Assembly: GCA_902806355.1 (NCBI GenBank)
Contig: CADCWI010000089.1
Location: 1 to 22,076, forward strand
Source: an uncultured Thermomicrobiales bacterium
GTDB taxonomy: Bacteria; Chloroflexota; Chloroflexia; Thermomicrobiales; UBA6265
Direction: 5' to 3'
Length of the DNA: 22,076 nucleotides
Numbering within the stretch: position 1 is the first letter of the stretch; each line of letters opens with the position of its first letter. Below the pieces are notes generated by a model that was not told the DNA's origin, searched no databases, and was given only the letters and a program-made list of their open reading frames with translations. Shown here piece by piece: positions 15,749 to 22,076 of the stretch. The translations under genes and the position numbers were made by a program.

Positions 15749-16465
15749 ATGTACCAGCAGAGCAGTGAAACCGTGACATCAGCAGACGTTGGCGCTCCGC
15801 CACAACTCACCATGCGCCCGGCTCAAAGTTCCCGGGGGCGGATCGTCCTTGTGTTGATCATCGTGATCGGGATCGTGGGCGCAGCCTGGCTGATCGGCGA
15901 GCAGCAGGATTTCGGGTCAATCGGTGAAGGCGGTGTTCACGCCAACCCACTACCGTCGGTCGGTGAGCAGGCGCCAGAGCTCCTCACCTTCACTGCGGAC
16001 GGGACGCCCGTTCGCCTCTCCGATCTCCGGGGATATCCGGTATGGCTGAATTTCTGGGGGTCGTGGTGCTATCCGTGTCGGACGGAAATGCCGGAGATTC
16101 AGGCGGCGTACGAGACATTGCAGCCACAGGGGCTGGTCATGCTTGGGATCAGCATGAAGGAGGAACCGGCGACGGCTGCCGATTACGCACAGCGCGCTGG
16201 CGCAACGTTCCCGATCCTTGCCGATCCCAACTTCCTTTCGACGCTCTTCCCGCCCGAGGAGTTCCCGGAGATCCAGAACATGGTGGAGACATGGCAGATC
16301 AACAACTTCCCGACGCACATCTTCATCGATCGCGACGGCACGATCCGGGCGGTACTTTTGCAGCAGATGGACTACGACACCGCCGTCAGCTACGGTGAGA
16401 TGATCCTCGATTCCCCCGTATCGTCCGGACTTCCCGCCTCACCGGCCGCGATCCCCGAAGACTGA
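15749..16465 (+). CDS. Membrane-anchored thioredoxin-like protein (ResA/TlpA type)
   Basis: 238 residues. A single N-terminal anchor (about 31-50, IVLVLIIVIGIVGAAWL) is followed by an AhpC/TSA-Redoxin-type domain: NFWGSWCYPCRTEMP with the WCYPC active site at 106-110, and the cis-proline segment INNFPTHIFIDRDG near 195. It would reduce the haem-binding cysteines of apocytochromes outside the membrane, receiving electrons from CcdA. A segment of about 20 residues (LSTLFPPEEFPEIQNMVETW) before the cis-proline is longer than in minimal thioredoxins. The ATG at 15749 has no clear Shine-Dalgarno; an in-frame ATG at codon 22 remains possible. Last gene of the operon, followed by a strong terminator. 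Confidence 0.93.
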   Translation: MYQQSSETVTSADVGAPPQLTMRPAQSSRGRIVLVLIIVIGIVGAAWLIGEQQDFGSIGEGGVHANPLPSVGEQAPELLTFTADGTPVRLSDLRGYPVWLNFWGSWCYPCRTEMPEIQAAYETLQPQGLVMLGISMKEEPATAADYAQRAGATFPILADPNFLSTLFPPEEFPEIQNMVETWQINNFPTHIFIDRDGTIRAVLLQQMDYDTAVSYGEMILDSPVSSGLPASPAAIPED

Positions 16466-16488
16466 ACGACCGGATTTGCATAGGCATA

Positions 16489-16534
16489 CAGGACGCCACG
16501 GGAGGGCTCCCCCGTGGCGTCCTGTTCCTTCTCC
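16489..16534 (+). terminator. Intrinsic terminator of the cytochrome c maturation operon
   Basis: A perfect 14-bp GC-rich stem (16489-16502 with 16511-16524, arm CAGGACGCCACGGG) and an eight-base loop are followed by TTCCTTCTCC. It starts 24 bases after the thioredoxin stop. The T-tract is interrupted, but stem length and position fit a terminator. No matching T-rich tract lies on the other strand. Confidence 0.85.
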
Positions 16535-16598
16535 GGTATGGACGCCGGACGCCGGGTCCATCGACCCAACGGGCTCGTTCTGTGGGCCTCGCCGGCAT

Positions 16599-17585
16599 TC
16601 ACCCCCAACGGAGGTTCGGGATCACCTTCTCGCCATAGGCCTTGATGAACGCATCCTGCTCGCGATTCACGTTGTGGACGTGAACCTCATGAAAGCCAAG
16701 GTCGATGAAGTGCTGGATATACGCGGTGTGCTGTTCGAGATCAGCCGTCGCCAGCACGCGATTCTTGAAGTTCTCCGGCCGGACGAGCTTCGCCATCGCC
16801 TCGAAATCTTCTGGTGTGCGAATGTCCGCCTTCGGGAAGTTCATCCCGCCGTTCGGCCATTCCTTCACCGCCGAATCGATCGCCTCCTGATCGGTCGCCG
16901 CGTAACTGACCTTGACCTGCAACAGGCGCGCGAGCGTTGACGGGTCCTTGCCCGCCTCGCGAGCTCCTTTGTCGCAGCAGCTCATCAGGTTCGCGATCTT
17001 CTCGTCCGCCGCACCGACCGTGATGATGCCGTCCGCGAGCTTGCCGGTCCGTCCGGCCATGATCGGCCCCGAAGTGGCGACATAGATGGGCGGCGGCGTC
17101 TCCGGCAGGGTATACAGCCTGGCGCTCTCGACCCGGAAATGCTTGCCCTGGTGCTTGATCGTCTTCCCGGTGAACAGGCGCTCGATGATCTCGATGCACT
17201 CGACTAGTCGCTCAAGACGCGTCGGCGCCTCAGGCCAGTACTCACCGATGATGTGCTCGTTGAGCGCCTCTCCCGCGCCCAGACCCAGGAAGAACCGGCC
17301 TGGGAACATCGCCTCGATCGTTGCCGCCGCCTGTGCCAGGACCGCCGGATGGTAGCGATACCCCGGCGGGGTCACGCCGGTCCCGAACCTCAGCTTGGTC
17401 GTGGCACCAAGCGCGCCCATCCACGACCAGACGAAGGCAGAGTGCCCCTGGGACGGTACCCATGGGTGAAAATGATCCGACGCCGTGACGACCTCGAAGC
17501 CGTTCTTCTCGGCGGTCTGACAATACGTCAGGAGGTCGGTAGGGTGAAACTGTTCGAACGATGCCGCATAGCCAATCGATCCCAT
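16599..17585 (-). CDS. LLM-class F420-dependent oxidoreductase (glucose-6-phosphate dehydrogenase-like family)
   Basis: 328 residues, a TIM-barrel luciferase-like protein. It matches the F420-dependent glucose-6-phosphate dehydrogenase (FGD) family: SDHFHPW with Asp37, His38 and Trp42, GLGAGEALNEHIIG with Glu106, and a PIYVATSGP segment. The active-site His, Trp and Glu known from mycobacterial FGD are conserved. Where FGD has the phosphate-binding lysine (SGKGEEL) this protein reads VGAADEK, so glucose-6-phosphate may not be its substrate (residue comparison from memory). The ATG at 17585 follows AGGGGG. It lies 55 bases downstream of cofE, placing an F420 user at the end of the F420 biosynthesis operon. 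Confidence 0.9.
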   Translation of the reverse strand: MGSIGYAASFEQFHPTDLLTYCQTAEKNGFEVVTASDHFHPWVPSQGHSAFVWSWMGALGATTKLRFGTGVTPPGYRYHPAVLAQAAATIEAMFPGRFFLGLGAGEALNEHIIGEYWPEAPTRLERLVECIEIIERLFTGKTIKHQGKHFRVESARLYTLPETPPPIYVATSGPIMAGRTGKLADGIITVGAADEKIANLMSCCDKGAREAGKDPSTLARLLQVKVSYAATDQEAIDSAVKEWPNGGMNFPKADIRTPEDFEAMAKLVRPENFKNRVLATADLEQHTAYIQHFIDLGFHEVHVHNVNREQDAFIKAYGEKVIPNLRWG

Positions 17586-17640
17586 GAAATCCCCCTGAAG
17601 GTGTAAAGTGCTACGGTCGAGGACGGCAGAAGCGTCTGGA

Positions 17641-18459
17641 TCACATAAACAAGTTGCGATCTTCCGCCATGATCAAATCCTTGCCGGTACCGGCCGCGCC
17701 GCCGATCTGTCGTTCATAGCCGCGGATGACCGCGACCGGCCGTGCCGATAACTTGTGCATGACCAACTCGGCCGCCGAAGCCAGCTCATCGGCGATCGCC
17801 AGGACCGTCGCCCGCAGCTCGTATCCGGCGGGATCGAAGTGCCCCCGATAGTCCGAGAGCGGTGCGATCCCCGCAACACCGATCGCAACGTTGACGATGC
17901 CATTGCGCCAGGGGCGACCGAATGAGTCCGTGATGATCACTCCGATCGGATGTGATGGCGGGTTTTGATCCGGGAAGTATCGCCCCATCAGCGCCCGCCG
18001 GATGCGCTCCGCGGACCCATCCGGGTCGACAGGCAGGATGACGACCGTGTCCTCCGCCACGTTGGAAGCATCCACCCCGGCATTGGCGCAGATCAAGCCG
18101 TGGTGTGTTTCCGCGATAATGATCCCTCGCGACATCCGCAGGATCCGCTTCGCCTGCCGGAGGACGACTTCGACTTGCCGTGCGTCCTTGCCCCAGTCGT
18201 TCGCGATCTGGGTCGCCAACGCCGATGGTTCGATCGTCGACAGCACGATCAGGCCGCCCTCCGCCTTGCTGACGATCTTGTGCGTAACGACGACAACATC
18301 ACCCTCGCGCAATGGCCCGACCGACGTCTCAATGGCATCGCCGATCATCGCGCAGAGGTCGTCTCCCTCGGTGACCTCCGGGATGCCATCGACCGGCAAG
18401 ATCTGCACTCCTTCCGATCTCGCAACAAGGGCATTGCCTCTTGAATCTTCCTCTGTCAT
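17641..18459 (-). CDS. cofE: Coenzyme F420-0:L-glutamate ligase
   Basis: 272 residues from the ATG at 18459, which overlaps the cofC stop by four bases (ATGA). The enzyme adds glutamate residues to F420-0 with GTP. Signatures: GDVVVVTHKIVSKAEG (53-68), ETHHGLICANAGVDASNV, then DSFGRPWRNGIVNVAIGVAG and the GKDLIM end. It is a single-domain CofE: the C-terminal nitroreductase-like domain of actinobacterial FbiB is absent. If the bacterial phosphoenolpyruvate route is used, dehydro-F420-0 must be reduced by a separate enzyme, as published for Thermomicrobia. In-frame upstream sequence to 18525 lies inside cofC and is not needed. Confidence 0.95.
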   Translation of the reverse strand: MTEEDSRGNALVARSEGVQILPVDGIPEVTEGDDLCAMIGDAIETSVGPLREGDVVVVTHKIVSKAEGGLIVLSTIEPSALATQIANDWGKDARQVEVVLRQAKRILRMSRGIIIAETHHGLICANAGVDASNVAEDTVVILPVDPDGSAERIRRALMGRYFPDQNPPSHPIGVIITDSFGRPWRNGIVNVAIGVAGIAPLSDYRGHFDPAGYELRATVLAIADELASAAELVMHKLSARPVAVIRGYERQIGGAAGTGKDLIMAEDRNLFM

Positions 18460-19196
18460 GAGTGCTCCATCATCGCCACAGAAACGCAGGAACGGCGGAC
18501 CAGTGTCGATGATCGCTCCATGCATGGGTCATGCGGCAGTAACCACTCCCGCGCCGCGGGATCGAGAAGCTTCCAATCCTCCGGCGTATCCAGATCATGC
18601 GCTGTGCCACGGCCCAGCACAATTTCGGCTGGCGCACCGAGCCGCGCGGCCTCTTCGACGTGTTTGGGGAGGCTGTCGGTCCCGAACTTGAACGCAAAAT
18701 CCGAGATCAAGTTCACACTGGCGGCGCTGCCGCTCGCCGCACGGGGTAATCGCTCTTCGTTCAACAACAATCCATTCGTGCCACGTCCGGCCCAGTCGGA
18801 CGCAAGCACGACCGGGCTCGATCGCCGGCCAAGCTCGCGCACATCGTCGACAGTGAGTAATGGAAGATCCCCGGAAAGCACGAGCAAACGCGACACCCCA
18901 CGCACCATCGCCCACTCCCTTCCAAGACCGAGCGCAGCGTTCAGTCCTACCACGGAGGACGGTTGATGGATCAGCGCCACGCCGGCGATGTCCGGCAAAA
19001 TGTCATCGATGAAGTCGACATCCTTGCTGATCACCATCACCCGCGATACGACACCCGACCGCATGAGCGTCGTTACCACGTGCTGAGCCATCGATTCGAT
19101 CAGCGCTCGACGCTCGGACGGCTCGAACTCCGCCGACAGACGGCGTTTGCCATCGACCCGGTTTCGGACCGGCACCAGCGCGGCGATGGCACTCAC
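18456..19196 (-). CDS. cofC: Phospholactate/phosphoenolpyruvate guanylyltransferase
   Basis: 246 residues, GTG start at 19196 overlapping the cofD stop by four bases (GTGA). A GT-A type nucleotidyltransferase: ALVPVRN...GKRRLSAEF at the N-terminus, LVLSGDLPLL near 105-114, WAGRGTNGLLL near 135-145 and GTAHDLDTPEDWK near 195-210. It activates 2-phospho-L-lactate (archaeal CofC) or phosphoenolpyruvate (bacterial FbiD) with GTP to give the donor used by CofD; sequence alone does not decide which. The last ~25 residues after the family end are not conserved. Confidence 0.92.
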   Translation of the reverse strand: MSAIAALVPVRNRVDGKRRLSAEFEPSERRALIESMAQHVVTTLMRSGVVSRVMVISKDVDFIDDILPDIAGVALIHQPSSVVGLNAALGLGREWAMVRGVSRLLVLSGDLPLLTVDDVRELGRRSSPVVLASDWAGRGTNGLLLNEERLPRAASGSAASVNLISDFAFKFGTDSLPKHVEEAARLGAPAEIVLGRGTAHDLDTPEDWKLLDPAAREWLLPHDPCMERSSTLVRRSCVSVAMMEHS

Positions 19197-20179
19197 GACG
19201 AACCGCCCCGGAATGCCAGGGCGGCATGGAGCACCTCCCGGGCGAGACGCTCGCGATCGTCCCGGCCACCCATGATCGTGTCCGTGACCACTACGCGCAT
19301 GCCCATTGCCTCGATCGCCGACCGCTCGGATGCGTCCTGCGTGTCGATCACGAAAACATCGACGAGGTCGCGGTACAGTGCCGCCACTCCCGACGCCGAC
19401 GAGTCGTGACCCAACGTGGTAAGCATTCGATCGGCTGGACCTTTCAAGGCACGGCGGCCCACGATCGGACTGACCGCGACCCGAACCGCGGAGGACCCGG
19501 CAAGCCGCTCCCGTGCGCCCGGCAGAGCGAGGATTGGCCCGATACTGACGATCGGGTTGGAGGGACAGAAGACGACCACGTCTGCCGCATCGAACGCGGC
19601 CACTGCATGCCCTGTCAGCCGCGCCTCGTCGATCCCCTTGAACATAACGCCCAGAACGTCATCTTGTTGCCGCCGGGCGACGAAATAGTCCTGGAACGCC
19701 AGCACACCCTCCGGCGTCTCCACCATGGTTGCGACACGTGAATCGGTCATGGGGAGGATCGCCGCGCGAATCCCGAGCGCCGTCGACATGTCAGCGGTGA
19801 TATCGGTCAACGGCCGATTCAACGTGAGCGCGGTGGACCGCCGGATATGCGTGGCGAAATCCCGGTCACCGACCCGGAACCACGGGTCCTCTCCAAGACG
19901 GCCCAGCATCGCCAAAGCCTCGAACGTGTCGCCTGCGATACCCCAACCCGTCTCCGGATTCGCGATTCCCGCCAGTGTATACATGACCGTGTCAAGGTCC
20001 GGGGAAATGTGCAAACCCCACAGCTCGAAATCATCAGCGGTGTTGACGACAATGCTCAGGCGCTCAGGGACAAGTGTTCCAGCCAGGCCCTCTGCCAGCT
20101 TCGCTCCGCCAACGCCGCCCGCGAGTGCAACGACTCGCGTATCCAGATCCCCCCCTTGCACTCCTCTATCCTCACTCAC
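19193..20179 (-). CDS. cofD: 2-phospho-L-lactate (or dehydro) transferase CofD/FbiA
   Basis: 328 residues, first gene of the F420 operon. It transfers the activated phospholactyl or enolpyruvyl group to the deazaflavin Fo, giving F420-0 or dehydro-F420-0. Signatures: VVALAGGVGGAKLAEGL (16-32), VVNTADDFELWGLHISPDLDTVMYTLAG, and FCPSNPIVSIGPILALP near 210-225. The longest frame starts at GTG 20179 without a good ribosome site; a GTG at 20161, preceded by a GAGG about eight bases upstream, would give a protein beginning nearer the conserved region and is a real alternative. Fo synthase genes (cofG/cofH) are not in the window. Confidence 0.94.
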   Translation of the reverse strand: MSEDRGVQGGDLDTRVVALAGGVGGAKLAEGLAGTLVPERLSIVVNTADDFELWGLHISPDLDTVMYTLAGIANPETGWGIAGDTFEALAMLGRLGEDPWFRVGDRDFATHIRRSTALTLNRPLTDITADMSTALGIRAAILPMTDSRVATMVETPEGVLAFQDYFVARRQQDDVLGVMFKGIDEARLTGHAVAAFDAADVVVFCPSNPIVSIGPILALPGARERLAGSSAVRVAVSPIVGRRALKGPADRMLTTLGHDSSASGVAALYRDLVDVFVIDTQDASERSAIEAMGMRVVVTDTIMGGRDDRERLAREVLHAALAFRGGSS

Positions 20180-20265
20180 GTTCCATTCAGGCGTGACGTC
20201 TTCTATAGCAACCGTAGCACACTGGCCGCTGATTCCTCACCAGTAAAATGGGCGGATCTGTGGCC

Positions 20266-20292
20266 TTGCTGACGCACTATCTCCTATACAAT
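20266..20292 (+). promoter_or_regulatory. Possible promoter for the sugar kinase gene
   Basis: TTGCTG (20266-20271) and TACAAT (20287-20292) are separated by 15 bases, shorter than the ideal 17. They lie about 115 bases before the kinase start in the divergent gap with cofD. Weak evidence; no operator was recognised, and no good minus-strand promoter for cofD was seen. Confidence 0.3.
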
Positions 20293-20404
20293 GACGTGGC
20301 GAATCGGACCGGGCAGCGCACCGAGCAGCGCCACAACCGGCAGGAACACTCGTTTCAGGAGATGACATGCGCAGCAACTGGCGGAGTGCCGCGGAGAGTA
20401 AGGC

Positions 20405-21925
20405 ATGAAGGTCATCCGCTTGGACGAGGCGGCGGCTCCCCTGGTCGTGTCGCTCGATCTTGGGTCGTCGTCCATCCGGGCCCTCCTGTACGATGCGCAC
20501 GGCGATCAAATCCGGGACAGCGAGACCCAGATCACGCATGACCTGCGGGTCACACATGACGGAGGCTCAGAGGGCGATGCCGTCGCCTTGTGCAACCTGG
20601 TCTGCGCATGCGTCGATGGCATCCTCGATTGGGTGGGAAACCGCGCCGCGGACATCGGCGCGGTCGCGACGTGCTGCTTCTGGCACAGCCTGCTCGCGAT
20701 CGACCAGAATGGCGAACCCGTGTCTCCCGTGCTGATGTGGTCGGACAAGCGGTCCGGTCCAGACGTCCATGATCTGGCCACGCGAATACTTTCGGAGACC
20801 CTGCACGAGCGAACTGGTTGTCGTCCGCATTCCAGCTACTGGCCGGCCAAGCTGCTCTGGTTCCGGCGAACTCGACCCGAGACATGGCCAATGGTCGCAC
20901 GTTGGTTGTCCTTCTCGGACTACGTCGTGCTCCGGTTCACGGGTGAAGTTCTGACATCTCTCTCGATGGCATCCGGGACCGGGTTGCTCTACATCAACGG
21001 GAACACCTGGGATGGACCGGTGCTCGACGCTGTGGATGTGGCGTCAGGCACCATGCCCCGGTTGGTCGACCGCGACATGCCGTTGCCACGCCTCCTTCCC
21101 GAGTTCGGCAGTCGGTGGCCATCGCTCGCGGGGGTGCCGTGGTATCCCGCGATCGGTGACGGGGCGGCGGCCAATGTCGGCGCGGAATGCGTTGGCACGG
21201 ATCGGATCGCGATCACGGTTGGCACGTCCGCGGCGATGCGAATGATCACAGATGACGCGGCTGATCCCGCGACCTCGCGACCGGTCGTCCCACCGCGCAT
21301 ATGGAATTACCGCCTCGATCGGCATCGCCGCGTCGTCGGTGGCGCGCTCAGCAACGCCGGCAACGTGACGGGTTGGCTGGCCGACCATCTGGCCGACAGT
21401 GAATTCGACGACCTATCGGCGGGAGCATCCCGGATCGCGCCGGATGGACACGGACTTACCGTTCTGCCGTTTTTGGCGGGAGAGCGTTCACCGAGCTGGA
21501 ACGATGCTGCCACCGGAACCTTCTCCGGCCTGCGTCTCTCGACGTCCCCGGCCGAGATCTTCCGGGCGACGCTCGAAGCAACCGCCTACCGGATCGCGGC
21601 GATCTATGATGATCTCGCGGGCCTGGTAGACGTCAACCACGAGATACACATCAACGGTGCGGCGGCGCTTAGCTCACCCATGTGGGTCCAGATCATCACG
21701 GATACACTGGGCCATGAGGTCATGGCAGCCGATGCGCAGGCAGAAGCGTCCGCTCGCGGGGCTGCCATGTGCGCCCTGGAAACGCTGGGTGTGCGTCCGG
21801 ACTTGCGTGACGACGCTGACCGCATGTCCCGAATCTATACGCCGAATCCCGTTCACCACGCGATATATGCTGACGCCCGTCAGCGTCAGGGCCGGCTTGA
21901 AGCGGCGGTCAGCTCGCTTTCGTAG
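20405..21925 (+). CDS. FGGY-family carbohydrate kinase (gluconokinase-like)
   Basis: 506 residues, the usual length of FGGY kinases. N-terminal phosphate loop VVSLDLGSSSIRALLYDAHG (14-33), a CCFWHSLLAID segment, TGCRPHSSYWPAKLLWFRR near 137-155, IGDGAAANVGAECVGTDRIAITVGTSAAMRM (second phosphate and adenine side) and INGAAALSSPMWVQIITDTLG near 418-438. The HSSYWPAKLLWF and GTSAA details fit the gluconokinase (GntK, FGGY type) branch better than glycerol kinase or xylulokinase, but the sugar is not certain. The ATG at 20405 has GGAG at 20393-20396. It is divergent from the F420 operon, with no transporter or dehydrogenase of the same sugar nearby. Confidence 0.88.
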   Translation: MKVIRLDEAAAPLVVSLDLGSSSIRALLYDAHGDQIRDSETQITHDLRVTHDGGSEGDAVALCNLVCACVDGILDWVGNRAADIGAVATCCFWHSLLAIDQNGEPVSPVLMWSDKRSGPDVHDLATRILSETLHERTGCRPHSSYWPAKLLWFRRTRPETWPMVARWLSFSDYVVLRFTGEVLTSLSMASGTGLLYINGNTWDGPVLDAVDVASGTMPRLVDRDMPLPRLLPEFGSRWPSLAGVPWYPAIGDGAAANVGAECVGTDRIAITVGTSAAMRMITDDAADPATSRPVVPPRIWNYRLDRHRRVVGGALSNAGNVTGWLADHLADSEFDDLSAGASRIAPDGHGLTVLPFLAGERSPSWNDAATGTFSGLRLSTSPAEIFRATLEATAYRIAAIYDDLAGLVDVNHEIHINGAAALSSPMWVQIITDTLGHEVMAADAQAEASARGAAMCALETLGVRPDLRDDADRMSRIYTPNPVHHAIYADARQRQGRLEAAVSSLS

Positions 21926-22076
21926 TGCGTCAGCTCGCATGGCTTGCCGCCTACTTCCACTCCATCGTCGAGCGTTCCGGTATCGCGGGGAAAGGGCAGC
22001 ATGCCGTACCTGGAATGCTGCAGCCGTTCGCGAAGACGCGGTGGACAGGCACAGGAACGAGTCGAGAACGATCCGT
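21926..22076. other. Right edge, coding strand unresolved
   Basis: Two incomplete frames compete. On the minus strand, a frame entering from the edge ends at 21886 with a sequence like RDTGTLDDGVEVGGKPCELT, which has natural composition and would overlap the kinase end. On the plus strand, a GTG at 21925 overlapping the kinase stop opens a frame running off the edge (RQLAWLAAYFHSIVERSGIA). I recognise neither. Confidence 0.3.

Noticed and set aside
18460..18525. Longer CofE start at 18525
   Set aside because: The extra 22 residues lie inside cofC and are not conserved; the ATG at 18459 forms a 4-base overlap with the cofC stop.

Overview
The window is high-GC bacterial chromosome, densely coded on both strands. 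The best taxonomic guess is a Chloroflexota bacterium of class Thermomicrobia (Sphaerobacter/Thermomicrobium-like). The clues are a bacterial coenzyme F420 cluster (cofD-cofC-cofE plus an F420-dependent oxidoreductase), a System II cytochrome c maturation operon and a YfhO-type membrane protein. This assignment is inference from gene content; no rRNA or tRNA gene is present to settle it.

Layout, left to right. (1) 2-1954: C-terminal part of a YfhO-like membrane protein, whose last 152 bases overlap antisense the 3' end of aroC. (2) 1803-5497, minus strand: a family 5 ABC substrate-binding protein, a GNAT acetyltransferase overlapping it by 4 bases, then aroC. (3) 5703-7618: a stand-alone LON-domain protein (+), a small P-loop protein (-) and a SpoIIE/PP2C-type phosphatase (-). 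(4) 7619-8527: the only long non-genic stretch. (5) 8528-11394, plus strand: a membrane HD-GYP protein, a HAD hydrolase and trmD. (6) recO on the minus strand. (7) 12438-16465, plus strand: a compact cytochrome c maturation operon (ccdA, resB, ccsB, resA-like thioredoxin) ending in a 14-bp terminator stem. (8) 20179-16599, minus strand: the F420 operon cofD-cofC-cofE followed by an LLM-class F420 enzyme, with 4-base start/stop overlaps between the cof genes. (9) 20405-21925: an FGGY-family sugar kinase.

The most unusual feature is in the 0.9-kb gap between the phosphatase and the HD-GYP gene. Four tiny open reading frames, each encoding the same 8-residue peptide MNSGVKWV, lie within 265 bases (8072-8336). 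Three have the same Shine-Dalgarno sequence at the same 7-base spacing. The three sites that vary among the copies are all synonymous (AAG/AAA, GTC/GTT) or swap one stop for another (TAG/TAA), and similarity between the two copy types ends exactly at the stop codon. Upstream are a good sigma-70-type promoter (7893-7921) and a leader with two mutually exclusive helices. I do not recognise this arrangement. It could be a multi-copy short-peptide gene, a set of translational regulators, or an RNA/DNA element that resembles ORFs.

Functionally the window mixes housekeeping genes (aroC, trmD, recO), redox cofactor and cytochrome biogenesis, and signalling (phosphatase, HD-GYP). No transposase, integrase, phage gene or CRISPR array was seen.
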